13,888 nt of DNA from Patulibacter sp050252545 (lineage in GTDB: Bacteria; Actinomycetota; Thermoleophilia; Solirubrobacterales; Solirubrobacteraceae): assembly GCA_050252545.1 (NCBI GenBank), contig JBFWKS010000086.1, positions 1 through 13,888 on the forward strand, written 5' to 3'. The position numbers and the translations under genes are program-made. This document shows positions 1 through 7,138 of the stretch, piece after piece. Numbering within the stretch: position 1 is the stretch's first letter; each line of letters opens with the position of its first letter. Under the pieces are notes generated by a model. That model was not told the origin of the DNA and did no database searches. It saw nothing but the letters and a program-made list of their open reading frames with translations.

Positions 1-1682
1 TCCAGCAGCGCGAACCGCTTGATCGTCTCGACCTGGGCGAAGTCGGCGTTGGCCTCGGCCACGACGCCGTCGATCAGCTCACGGATCTCGGGCTTGCGCG
101 ACAGGTCGGCGTACGTCGTGTAGGAGACGTTGGCCCGGGTGGCCCAGTCACCGACGGTGTCCTGCTCGATCCCGATGAGCGCCACGAGGTACCTGCGGCG
201 GTCGCCGACCACGATCGCCTCGCGGACGAACGGCGACACCTTGAGCCGGTTCTCGATCTCCGACGGCGACACGTTCTTGCCGCCCGCGGTGATGATGATG
301 TCCTTCTTGCGGTCGGTGATCCGCACGAAGCCGTCGTCGTCGAGCACGCCGATGTCGCCGGTGTGCAACCACCCGTCGGGATCGACCGTCGCCCGCGTCG
401 CCTCCTCGTCGTCGAGGTAGCCGACGAAGGTGCCGGGCCCACGGGTGAGGATCTCGCCGTCCTCGGCGATCCGCAGCTCGCTGCCCGGGTAGCTCGTGCC
501 GACCGATCCGATCCGCACGTCGCCGTCGGGCATCGCGGTGCCGACCGCGGTGTTCTCGGTCTGCCCGTACACCTCGCGCACGGGCACGCCGATCGCCCAG
601 AACGCCTCGAGGATCTGGGGTGCGATCGGTGCGGCACCGGACGCCGCCATCCGTACCCGGCGCAGGCCCAGCCGGTCGCGCAGCGCCCGGTACAGCAACA
701 GCTCGCCGACGGTGCTCCGCGCCCGGTCGCCGAGGCCGACGCGGCCCCCCATCCGGGCCCGCGCGGTCTTGCGTCCCGCGGCGGTCAGCCTGCGGTACGC
801 CATCCGCTTGAGCCGGGAGCTGTCGCCCATCCGCACGTCGACCGTCGCGTGCATCTTCTCCCACACGCGCGGCACGCCGACGAAGAACGTCGGCTGCACC
901 TCGCGCAGGTCCTGGGAGAACGCCTCGCCCCCCTCACCGAAGTTCACGACGTAGGCGGACTCCAACGCCGAGATCAGCGACACGACGCGCTCGGCGACGT
1001 GGCAGAGCGGCAGGTACGACAGGATCTCGTCGCGCGGGCCGGCGGGGAACACCCGCGCGAACGCGTCGCCCGCGGCCCGCAGGTTGCGGTGGTTGAGCAG
1101 CGCGCCCTTCGGCGGACCGGTGGTGCCCGACGTGTAGACGATCGTCGCCGGCGCCTCGGGGTCGAGGGCGGACACCCGGTCCTCGAGCTCGCGGACGGTG
1201 CCGGCGGCGCCGCGCTCCTCGAGCTCGCCCCACGTCATCAGCGACGCGTCGGAGGTGTCGACGTTGCGCGGGTCGATCACGACGATCGTGCGCAGCACCG
1301 GCAGCCGCTCGCGAACGGCGAGCGCCTTGTCGAGCTGCTCCTCGTCCTCGGCGATGAGGACCGTCGTGGCGGAGTGGGCCAGCAGGTACTCGACCTCGTT
1401 CGCCGGGCAGGTCGGATACACCCCGACGGTCATCGCCCCGAGGCCCTGGATCGCCAGGTCGGCGATGACCCACTCGATCCGGTTCTCGGCGTGCACGGCG
1501 ACCCGGTCGCCGGGCCCGACGCCCAGATCGGTGAGCCCGCGGGCGATCCGGGCGGTCCGCTCGGCGTACCCGCGCCACGTCGTCTCGGCCCACACCCCGC
1601 GGTGCTTCTGGCGCAGCGCGACCGCGTCGGGGGTCGTGGCGGCGAGCTCCAGCAGCCGCGCGGGTAGGCTCGGCGCGCTCAC
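1..1682 (-). CDS. Long-chain acyl-CoA synthetase (AMP-binding enzyme), 3' end cut off by the window edge
   Basis: Activates a fatty or other carboxylic acid to its acyl-CoA through an acyl-adenylate, in the cytoplasm or at the inner membrane face. The visible 560 residues carry the family motifs in order: the phosphate-binding loop YTSGTTGPPKG (about 183-193), SYLPLCHVAER (222-232), VYGQTE (371-376), WLHTGD (438-443) and DRKKDIIITAGGKNVSPSEIE (458-478). The frame is still open at the left edge, where it reads VETIKRFALL. Members of this FAA1-like branch are usually about 600 residues, so roughly 40 are missing, including the late lysine-bearing motif. The start is the GTG at 1682-1680, whose GTGA overlaps the stop of the upstream livG, a sign of translational coupling. 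It is the third gene of a livF-livG-ligase operon, suggesting that it activates what the transporter imports. The family is certain; the substrate is unknown. Confidence 0.93.
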   Translation of the reverse strand, partial: MSAPSLPARLLELAATTPDAVALRQKHRGVWAETTWRGYAERTARIARGLTDLGVGPGDRVAVHAENRIEWVIADLAIQGLGAMTVGVYPTCPANEVEYLLAHSATTVLIAEDEEQLDKALAVRERLPVLRTIVVIDPRNVDTSDASLMTWGELEERGAAGTVRELEDRVSALDPEAPATIVYTSGTTGPPKGALLNHRNLRAAGDAFARVFPAGPRDEILSYLPLCHVAERVVSLISALESAYVVNFGEGGEAFSQDLREVQPTFFVGVPRVWEKMHATVDVRMGDSSRLKRMAYRRLTAAGRKTARARMGGRVGLGDRARSTVGELLLYRALRDRLGLRRVRMAASGAAPIAPQILEAFWAIGVPVREVYGQTENTAVGTAMPDGDVRIGSVGTSYPGSELRIAEDGEILTRGPGTFVGYLDDEEATRATVDPDGWLHTGDIGVLDDDGFVRITDRKKDIIITAGGKNVSPSEIENRLKVSPFVREAIVVGDRRRYLVALIGIEQDTVGDWATRANVSYTTYADLSRKPEIRELIDGVVAEANADFAQVETIKRFALL

Positions 1683-2563
1683 GCCGCGCCTCCGAGGTAG
1701 GCCTGGATGACCTGCTCGTCGGCCTGCACCTCGGCGGGGGTGCCGCTGGCCAGGCGCCGCCCGAAGTCCAGGGCGGTGACGCGATCGGCCAGGTCCATCA
1801 CCAGGTGCATCTCGTGCTCGACGAGCAACATCGCCAGGTCGAGCTCACGACGCACCTGCATGAGGTAGCGGGCCATGTCCTCGGTCTCCTCGAGGTTCAT
1901 CCCCGCCACGGGCTCGTCGAGCAACAGCAGCTTGGGCTCCATCGCCAACGCCCGGCCGAGCTCCAGGCGCTTCTGCAGGCCGTAGGGCAGCAGGCCGGCG
2001 GGCCGGTGCCGGTGGGCCTCGAGCTCCAGCAGCTCGACGATCCGCTCGACCGCCTCGCGGTGTTCGATCTCCTCGCGCCGGGCCCGACCCCACCACAGCG
2101 CGCCGCTCACGAACCCGGTGCGCATGAGGTGGTGACGGCCGAGCATGAGGTTGTCGACGACCGACAGCGCCACGAACAGCCCGAGGTTCTGGAAGGTGCG
2201 GGCGACACCGAGCCGGGCGATCTTCGCCGGGCGTTGACCGATCAGCTCACGACCGTCGAAGGTGATCGACCCCTGCTGCGGGTGGTATACGCCGTTGATG
2301 CAGTTGAAGATCGATGTCTTGCCGGCGCCGTTGGGGCCGATCACCGCGTGCAGCTCGCCGGGGGCGATCTCCAGGCTCACCCCGTCCAGGGCGGTCACGC
2401 CGCCGAACCGCAGGGTGACGTCGGTCAGCGCCAGCAGCGGCGCTCCGGCGGTCCCGTCGGGCGCACCGTCGACGGGGGAGGACGAGCCGGCACCGGGCGG
2501 CGGTGTCGCGCCGGGCGTGACGGTCGGGTCCGGATCGGTGCCGGGGGTCGGCAGGCCGTTCAC
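1679..2563 (-). CDS. livG: ABC transporter ATP-binding protein, LivG type (branched-chain amino acid/acyl importer)
   Basis: One of two ATPase subunits of a HAAT-type ABC importer; it would sit on the cytoplasmic face and drive the permeases LivH/LivM. Seen in about 294 residues: Walker A GPNGAGKT (about 76-83), Q-loop ARTFQNLGLF, signature region LPYGLQKRLELGRAL, Walker B LLLLDEPVAGMN and the switch histidine in LLVEHEMHLVM. The signature reads LPYGLQ rather than the usual LSYGQQ. About 40 residues rich in Pro, Gly, Ser and Thr precede the domain. I chose the GTG at 2563 because it forms a GTGA overlap with the livF stop and has GGTGGGG just upstream. Another GTG at 2572 has no such site and would add three residues. 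It overlaps the following acyl-CoA ligase by four bases. The family is sure; the transported compound is not. Confidence 0.93.
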   Translation of the reverse strand: MNGLPTPGTDPDPTVTPGATPPPGAGSSSPVDGAPDGTAGAPLLALTDVTLRFGGVTALDGVSLEIAPGELHAVIGPNGAGKTSIFNCINGVYHPQQGSITFDGRELIGQRPAKIARLGVARTFQNLGLFVALSVVDNLMLGRHHLMRTGFVSGALWWGRARREEIEHREAVERIVELLELEAHRHRPAGLLPYGLQKRLELGRALAMEPKLLLLDEPVAGMNLEETEDMARYLMQVRRELDLAMLLVEHEMHLVMDLADRVTALDFGRRLASGTPAEVQADEQVIQAYLGGAA

Positions 2564-3429
2564 GCGCCCCACCGCTTGCGCCGGCGGTACGACTTGACGT
2601 CCCGGAACGAGCGGCGGTGCGATCCGTCGCCGTCGCCGCTGGTGATCCCCAGGTAGAACTCCTGGATGTCCTGATCGCCGAGCAGCTCGGCGGCGGGCCC
2701 TTCCTTGACGACCTTGCCGGTCTCCAGCACCGTGCCGTGCGTGGCGATCGACAGTGCCATGTTGGCGTTCTGCTCGACGAGCAGCACCGTGGTGCCCTGC
2801 TCGTTGAGCGTCACGATGATGTCGCGGATCTGCTCGACGATCCGCGGCGCCAGTCCCAGCGACGGCTCGTCCAGCAGCAGCAGCTTGGGCGACGCCATCA
2901 TCGCGCGGCCCATCGCGACCATCTGCTGCTCACCACCGGACAGGTAGCCGGCCGTCGCGTCGCGGCGCTCGGCGAGCGTGGGGAAGAGCTCCATCACCCG
3001 CTCGTACGCCTCGCGGTTCTGGGCCCGATTGCGGGTGAATCCGCCGCTGCGCAGGTTCTCGTCGACGGTCATCTCGGCGAACACCCGGCGGCCTTCCATC
3101 ACCTGCGCCACGCCACGTCGCACGATCGCCGGGGCGTCGCGCCCCGAGATCCGCTCGCCGGCGAGCAGCACCTCGCCCTTGGTGATCCGTCCGCGGTGGA
3201 TGTCGAGCAGGCCGGTGATCGCCCGCAGCAGCGTCGTCTTGCCTGCGCCGTTGGCGCCCAGGAGGGCCACGATCGCCCCGGTGGGCACCTCGAGTGACAC
3301 ACCACGGAGCACCAGGACGACGTCGTCGTAGACCACCTCGAGCCCGTGTACCGCGAGCATCGGGGACGTCGCGCCGGGTGCGTCTGATGCGGCACCGGAC
3401 GGGCCGGTGCTGGTGGGGGTGAACGCCAT
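2560..3429 (-). CDS. livF: ABC transporter ATP-binding protein, LivF type
   Basis: Second ATPase subunit of the same importer and first gene of the operon. The 289 residues show Walker A GANGAGKTT (58-66), Q-loop AQVMEGRRVF (about 108-117), signature LSGGEQQ (163-169), Walker B LLLLDEPSLGL (183-193), and VEQN where most ABC ATPases have a histidine, as is normal for LivF. After the usual family end (about residue 262) there is a basic tail containing RRSFRDVKSYRRRKRW. From memory, similar tails occur in LivF proteins encoded beside acyl-CoA ligases, so it may be a subfamily marker. The ATG at 3429 has only a weak GGGTAG upstream. An internal ATG at residue 24 (MLAVHGLEVVYDD) would remove a low-complexity leader. 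It is divergent from the chromate-type transporter gene. Confidence 0.93.
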   Translation of the reverse strand: MAFTPTSTGPSGAASDAPGATSPMLAVHGLEVVYDDVVLVLRGVSLEVPTGAIVALLGANGAGKTTLLRAITGLLDIHRGRITKGEVLLAGERISGRDAPAIVRRGVAQVMEGRRVFAEMTVDENLRSGGFTRNRAQNREAYERVMELFPTLAERRDATAGYLSGGEQQMVAMGRAMMASPKLLLLDEPSLGLAPRIVEQIRDIIVTLNEQGTTVLLVEQNANMALSIATHGTVLETGKVVKEGPAAELLGDQDIQEFYLGITSGDGDGSHRRSFRDVKSYRRRKRWGA

Positions 3430-3693
3430 CGCTGGTGCTACCCAAACAGATGTGAACGCGCCAAGGCATGGGTGAATCCGTCACGGTCCGAGGTCAAAGC
3501 GACACGAATCGGGGCCCGGTCATCGTCCGTCCAGCACCGGGTGCATCAACCCCTCCGGAGGCCGAACATTCGTCCGTCGGGGTTGACGGCGCGCCGCTCG
3601 CGGTGGGCGCGGGCGGTCCTGCGGGGGTGGGCAAGGGAGTCGCAACCCGCCCGTCACACGGCGGTGGTCGGGACGACCTACCCTCCGACGTTC
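3430..3693. other. Divergent intergenic region between livF and the CHR transporter
   Basis: These 264 bases should hold the promoters for both directions. The plus-strand frame of the transporter stays open through here, but it would encode an Arg/Ser-rich stretch with no family resemblance, so I treat it as non-coding. On the minus strand TTGGCG, about 18 bases, then TAGCAC is a weak promoter candidate for livF. No clear operator or hairpin was recognised. Confidence 0.4.
3679..3684 (+). promoter_or_regulatory. Candidate -10 hexamer TACCCT for the CHR transporter gene
   Basis: TACCCT matches TANNNT and lies 9 bases before the GTG at 3694, which has no ribosome binding site. This would give a transcript with almost no leader. 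No good -35 element was found, so this is a weak call that depends on the chosen start. Confidence 0.2.
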
Positions 3694-5055
3694 GTGCCCG
3701 ACCGCGAGCCCACGCACCCGGAGGATCCCGACCGTGCACCGCAGGACGGCCTGGCCCGCCGCCCGGGCGCCCCGGGCGACGCCCCGCCGGTACCCCTGAC
3801 CACCATCCTGCGCGAGTGGGGACGGATCGGCTGCCTCGGGTTCGGTGGGCCGCCCGTCCACGTCGCGATGCTGCGCGAGCTCTGCGTCGACCGCAGGCGG
3901 TGGGTCGACGACGACGCGTTCGAGGACGCGGTCGCCGCGACGAACCTGTTGCCGGGACCGGCGTCGAGTCAGCTGGCGATCCTGTCCGCCTGGAACGTCC
4001 GCGGGACCGCCGGAGCCGTGATCGGCGGGCTCGCGTTCGTCCTGCCCGGGCTCGTCGCGATGATCGCGCTGGCGGTCGTCTTCCTCGCGGCGTCGCCGCC
4101 CGATGCGGTCCGCGGGGCGGGGGCCGGTGCCGGGGCGGTCGTCGCGGCCGTGGCGCTCCACGCCGGGGCGGGGCTGCTGGGCCCGAGCTGGCGTCGTGCC
4201 CGCGACGCACGACCGTTGCGCTGGGGCGCCTACGTCGGGCTCGGAGCCGCCGCGGCGATCGTCGTCGGGCCCTGGCTCGTGCTCGTCCTCCTCGCCTGCG
4301 GCGCGCTCGAGCTGGCATGGGGGCGCCGTCCGCCCGCCACGCGATCCGGGCCCCGCGGCCGCGGTGGGCTGGGCGGCGGGCAGCGTGCCGGGGACGGCGG
4401 TGGTGCCAGGCGCGTCGGGCGCGGCCTCGGGTCGGTGGGTCGTCGCGACGCCGATGCCGGGGGCGGCCGCCTGTCGGTCCATGCCTGGCCGATCGTCCTG
4501 GCTGCGGCGGTGGGCGCCGGCGGTCTCGGCGCGTTGGCGTGGACGGCGTTCAAGGTCGGGGCGCTGTCGTACGGCGGTGGGTTCGTGATCATCCCGCTGA
4601 TGCAGGCCGACGCGGTCGACCTGCACGGATGGATGACCGACGCACGGTTCCTCGACGCGGTCGCGCTCGGGCAGGTCACCCCGGGACCGGTCGTGCACAC
4701 CGTCGCCGCGGTCGGCTATGCCGCGCACGGCATCGGGGGCGCGTTGCTGGCGGCGTTCGTCGCCTTCGTCCCGTCGTTCGTGCTGGTCATGGTGCTGGCG
4801 TCGCGGTTCGACGCCATGCGTGCGAACCCGGTTCTGCGCGGGTTTCTCGACGGGGCCGGGCCGGCGGCGATCGGGGCGATCCTCGGCACGGCGGTACCGC
4901 TCGCGCTGGCGTTGCAGGAGACGTGGCAGTTCGGTCTGCTCGCGGTGGGTGGGGTGGCGCTGCTCGTGCTCCGCGCGTCGATCGTGTGGACCCTGGTCGC
5001 GGCCGGTGCGGCCGGCGCGCTGGCCGTCGTGGTCCTCGGGGCGCCGATCGCCTGA
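3694..5055 (+). CDS. chrA: Chromate transporter family (CHR) protein, two-domain form
   Basis: Inner-membrane anion transporter of the CHR family; the characterised bacterial members export chromate and give resistance. The 453 residues hold two homologous halves. The N-terminal half has LGFGGPPVH (48-56) and TNLLPGPASSQ (83-93); the C-terminal half has LSYGGGFVIIPLMQ (291-304) and GQVTPGP (326-332). Several long hydrophobic stretches follow each set (for example 104-133, 181-208, 342-370, 412-450). The halves are joined by a Gly/Arg-rich linker of about 55 residues (210-264), unusually polar and probably disordered. The frame is open upstream to about 3472, but those residues look non-coding. 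GTG at 3694 gives a normal family length; GTG at 3664 is the main alternative. It is single and convergent with the GlxA-type regulator. The family is sure; chromate as substrate is likely but unproven. Confidence 0.88.
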   Translation: MPDREPTHPEDPDRAPQDGLARRPGAPGDAPPVPLTTILREWGRIGCLGFGGPPVHVAMLRELCVDRRRWVDDDAFEDAVAATNLLPGPASSQLAILSAWNVRGTAGAVIGGLAFVLPGLVAMIALAVVFLAASPPDAVRGAGAGAGAVVAAVALHAGAGLLGPSWRRARDARPLRWGAYVGLGAAAAIVVGPWLVLVLLACGALELAWGRRPPATRSGPRGRGGLGGGQRAGDGGGARRVGRGLGSVGRRDADAGGGRLSVHAWPIVLAAAVGAGGLGALAWTAFKVGALSYGGGFVIIPLMQADAVDLHGWMTDARFLDAVALGQVTPGPVVHTVAAVGYAAHGIGGALLAAFVAFVPSFVLVMVLASRFDAMRANPVLRGFLDGAGPAAIGAILGTAVPLALALQETWQFGLLAVGGVALLVLRASIVWTLVAAGAAGALAVVVLGAPIA

Positions 5056-5137
5056 GCGGGACGACCGATCGGGCCCTGCCGTGGTGCGGCCCCGCCGGCC
5101 TGCACCGCGCCGACCGGCCCGCGCCGCGCCGCGCCGA
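5056..5137. other. Convergent intergenic spacer between the CHR transporter and the GlxA-type regulator
   Basis: Only 82 bases separate two convergent stops. There are short GC-rich inverted pairs (such as GGGCC/GGCCC) and a run of GCGCC repeats, but no stem followed by T residues, so no terminator is called. Confidence 0.3.
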
Positions 5138-6097
5138 TCAGCCGGCGACCCGCCGCTCGTCCCGGGGAACTCCGCCGGCGTGGCGACGGAACGCGGCCAG
5201 GAACGCGCCGCGGTCCTGGTAGCCGACGCGGAGCATCACGTCGCGGACGCTCATCGTCGTGCTGCGCAGGAGGTCGCGGGCGGCCTCGACGCGCACGCGC
5301 TGCAGGTAGTCGCTCGGCAGCTCGCCGGTCGCGGCGCGGAACCGGCGCGTCAGCGTGCGCTGGCTGACCGCGAACCGGTCGGCGACGTCGGCCAGGGCGA
5401 CGGTCTCGGCGTAGTGGGCCTCGAGCCAGCCCTGGATCCGCAGCACGAGCGCGTCACCGTGGGCGCGCTGGGCGTCGAACCCGATCGCGGCCCCGTCGTA
5501 CCCACGGCGCAGATCGACGAGCAGCCACTCGCTGATCCGGTGGGCGACCTGGCACCCGTAGCGTCGTTGGACGACCCGGACGAGCAGGTCGCACGCCGAT
5601 CCCAGGCCGGACGCGGTGCAGACCCCGCCCGCCTCGACCATCGGCCGTTGCGGCCGAACGTCGACCTTCGGGTACCGCTCCTGCAACTCGCGCGCCAGCG
5701 GCGGGAACACCGTCGCGGCCTGGCCGTCGAGGAGACCCGCCTCGGCCAGCAGGAACGTCGCGTCGGCGACGCCGGCGATCGTCGCGCCGCCGTCCCGCGC
5801 ACGCTGCAGGAACGGCACGATCTCCGGGTTCTGCGCCAGGGTGCGCTCGGGGACGCCCCACGACGCCCCGACCCACACGAAGTCGCACGCCCCGATCGAC
5901 TCCAGGTCGTGGTCGACATCCAGGGGGCGCCCGGCGATCCCGCGCGCGGGCCGGCCGTCGGGCGTCGCGAGCACGACGCGATCATCGCCGGGTGGATCGA
6001 ACGCCGAGAGCGCGGCCGCCGCGCCGAGGACATCCGTCGCGAGCGTGACGCTGGCGGTGACGCAGGAGGTGGGGGCGAGGACGACGAGGGTGGCCAC
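5138..6097 (-). CDS. GlxA-type AraC family transcriptional regulator with a DJ-1/PfpI-like N-terminal domain
   Basis: DNA-binding regulator of 319 residues. Residues 1 to about 185 form a class I glutamine amidotransferase-like (DJ-1/PfpI) domain, starting MATLVVLAPTSC, with FVWVGASWG near 73-81 and GGVCTASGLGSACDLL in the position of the family's usual cysteine region. Residues about 210-315 carry two helix-turn-helix units: VADRFAVSQRTLTRRFRAATG, then VRDVMLRVGYQDRGAFLAAFRRHAG. Length and order match the GlxA group. The start is the GTG at 6097-6095; it lacks a ribosome binding site but follows a TAGGCT hexamer by 12 bases. It is divergent from a small alpha/beta hydrolase, 174 bases away, which is its most likely target besides itself (inference). 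A broken copy of this gene lies at about 8165-8407. Confidence 0.92.
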   Translation of the reverse strand: MATLVVLAPTSCVTASVTLATDVLGAAAALSAFDPPGDDRVVLATPDGRPARGIAGRPLDVDHDLESIGACDFVWVGASWGVPERTLAQNPEIVPFLQRARDGGATIAGVADATFLLAEAGLLDGQAATVFPPLARELQERYPKVDVRPQRPMVEAGGVCTASGLGSACDLLVRVVQRRYGCQVAHRISEWLLVDLRRGYDGAAIGFDAQRAHGDALVLRIQGWLEAHYAETVALADVADRFAVSQRTLTRRFRAATGELPSDYLQRVRVEAARDLLRSTTMSVRDVMLRVGYQDRGAFLAAFRRHAGGVPRDERRVAG

Positions 6098-6109
6098 GGA
6101 CGCGACGCC

Positions 6110-6115
6110 AGCCTA
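6110..6115 (-). promoter_or_regulatory. Candidate -10 hexamer TAGGCT for the GlxA-type gene
   Basis: On the minus strand TAGGCT lies 12 bases before the GTG start. The same TAGGCT, in nearly the same context, precedes the decayed copy near 8400. Survival of the surrounding bases in both copies supports either a functional site or recent duplication. No -35 element was recognised. Confidence 0.3.
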
Positions 6116-6196
6116 CGCCTGCGCCCGGGCCGCGGGGGATCGGTGCGCGGGCGCGAGTGCGGGCCGGGGCGCCCCGCGGGCGGGCCGGTTCCGCAG

Positions 6197-6246
6197 CGAC
6201 CGATGGCTTCGCGACGGCCGATGGCTCCGCACGACCGATGAGTCCG
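6197..6246 (+). repeat. Three imperfect direct repeats in the regulator/hydrolase intergenic region
   Basis: Units begin at 6197 (CGACCGATGGCTTCG), 6215 (CGGCCGATGGCTCCG) and 6232 (CGACCGATGAGTCCG), spaced 18 and 17 bases. They end 25 bases before the hydrolase ATG. AraC-family proteins often bind direct repeats with half-sites about two helical turns apart, so these may be operators for the divergent GlxA-type regulator (inference). They could also be a small slippage product. Confidence 0.5.
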
Positions 6247-6271
6247 GGGGCCGGTGCGGGTCGGGAAGGGC

Positions 6272-6934
6272 ATGGCCACGTTCGTCTGCCTGCACGGCGC
6301 CGGAGGGCACGGTGCGTACTGGGACCTCGTCGCGCCCGAGCTGTCGCGGGCGGGGCACGAGGTCGTGACCGTCGACCTGCCGTGCGACCGGGACGTGGGA
6401 CTCGCCGCGTACGTGGACGCCACCGTCGACGCGATCGGTGTCCGGGACGGCGACCTGGTGCTCGTCGCGCAGTCGCTCGCCGGGTTCGTGGCGCCGCTGG
6501 TCAGCGCACGCGTGCCGGTCGCGATGATGGTCCTCGTCGCCGCGATGGTCCCGCGGCCGGGAGAGTCGGGCGATCGGTGGTGGGTCGCCACCGACCACGA
6601 TGCGGCGGTGGCCGCCCAGGGACTCACCGACGACTCGCTGGAGGCGCTGTTCGTCCACGACGTGCCCGCGGCGGTGCTGGACGCGATGCCGCCACCGCGC
6701 GACCAGTCGGGCCGGCTGCTCGCCGAGCCGTGGCCGCTGCCCGCGTGGCCCGACGTCCCGACCAGGTTCCTGGCCTGCCGAGACGACCGGTTCTTCCCCC
6801 TGGACTGGCTGCGGGGCGTCGTCCGGGACCGACTGGGGATCGAGCCGACGGTGATTCCCGGCGGGCACTCGGCGTTCCTCAGCCGCCCGCGGGAGCTGGC
6901 CGAAGCGGTGCTCGACTGCTGGGCGAGGCAGTGA
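6272..6934 (+). CDS. Small alpha/beta-fold hydrolase (esterase-like)
   Basis: A 220-residue cytoplasmic hydrolase of the alpha/beta superfamily, similar in build to plant-type esterase/hydroxynitrile lyase-like bacterial proteins. Visible: oxyanion-hole motif CLHGAGGHG (6-14); nucleophile elbow VAQSLAGF with Ser68; the acid in CRDDRFFP (Asp171 or Asp172); and the catalytic His in PGGHSAFLSRP (His199). The elbow reads A-Q-S-L-A rather than G-x-S-x-G, a tolerated variant in this group. The ATG at 6272 is preceded by GGGAAGG, though closely spaced; a GTG at 6254 would add six residues and fits the fold less well. No signal peptide. It is divergent from the GlxA-type regulator and probably controlled by it. 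Its 3' end (6882 onward) is repeated near 8062. The substrate is unknown. Confidence 0.88.
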   Translation: MATFVCLHGAGGHGAYWDLVAPELSRAGHEVVTVDLPCDRDVGLAAYVDATVDAIGVRDGDLVLVAQSLAGFVAPLVSARVPVAMMVLVAAMVPRPGESGDRWWVATDHDAAVAAQGLTDDSLEALFVHDVPAAVLDAMPPPRDQSGRLLAEPWPLPAWPDVPTRFLACRDDRFFPLDWLRGVVRDRLGIEPTVIPGGHSAFLSRPRELAEAVLDCWARQ

Positions 6935-6981
6935 GCGGATCGATGCTGCCGGTACACCGTCGGACGGTCGTCGGGCTGCGG
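6882..6981 (+). repeat. Imperfect direct repeat, copy 1 (hydrolase 3' end and downstream flank)
   Basis: Aligns without gaps to 8062-8161 at an offset of 1180 bases. Over 6932-6981 I count 42 of 50 identical bases, beginning with TGAGCGGA at the hydrolase stop and ending in GTCGTCGGGCTGCGG. The upstream half, inside the hydrolase gene, is roughly 70% identical. Identity ends sharply after GGCTGCGG in both copies, marking a breakpoint. Confidence 0.7.
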
Positions 6982-7090
6982 CCGGCTCTCGCCCACCACC
7001 GTCATCGCGCTGAGCGTCCTGTTCGTCGCGCTCGGCGGCATGCGCTACGCCGCGGTGACGCTCCGGGGCCGATCCGCCACGGGTTCGGCG
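6943..7090 (+). pseudogene. Remnant of the N-terminus of a second collagen-like secreted protein
   Basis: Reading from 6986 gives LSPTTVIALSVLFVALGGMR then YAAVTL. This matches LSPTTAIALAALFVALGG and YAAVSL of the intact collagen-like protein at 8561-9235. There is no in-frame start before it. A possible original start, the ATG at 6943 (MLPVHRRTVVGLR), is in another frame, so a frameshift near 6983 would have broken the gene. After about 7090 the likeness is lost, and there are no ten-residue repeats or collagen triplets. The frame happens to continue into the next gene, so a start placed at the ATG at 7040 would wrongly fuse this remnant to it. Confidence 0.7.
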
Positions 7091-7126
7091 GTCCGGGAAC
7101 CCACGCGCCGCCGCCCGACTGGCGCA

Positions 7127-7132
7127 TACGAT
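7127..7132 (+). promoter_or_regulatory. Candidate -10 hexamer TACGAT for the secreted-protein gene
   Basis: TACGAT fits TANNNT and ends 6 bases before the ATG at 7139, so transcription would begin at or next to the start codon (leaderless). The gene has no visible ribosome binding site, which agrees. No clear -35 element was found. Confidence 0.35.
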
Positions 7133-7138
7133 GTCTGC

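Noticed and set aside
363..1667. Long plus-strand open frame opposite the acyl-CoA ligase
   Set aside because: Its protein is Arg/His/Gly-rich with no family motif, whereas the minus strand shows all the AMP-binding motifs; a product of high GC content.
5056..5137. Bidirectional terminator between convergent genes
   Set aside because: Only short GC-rich inverted pairs without a T run; not strong enough to call.
3468..5222. A plus-strand frame spanning the CHR transporter gene
   Set aside because: It is out of frame with the transporter and Arg-rich, while the chosen frame has the paired CHR motifs and membrane segments.
6197..6246. CRISPR-like array
   Set aside because: Units and gaps are far too short, and no cas gene is present.
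7040..7138. Longer start for the secreted protein
   Set aside because: These codons encode the collagen-like remnant; the signal peptide begins at 7139.
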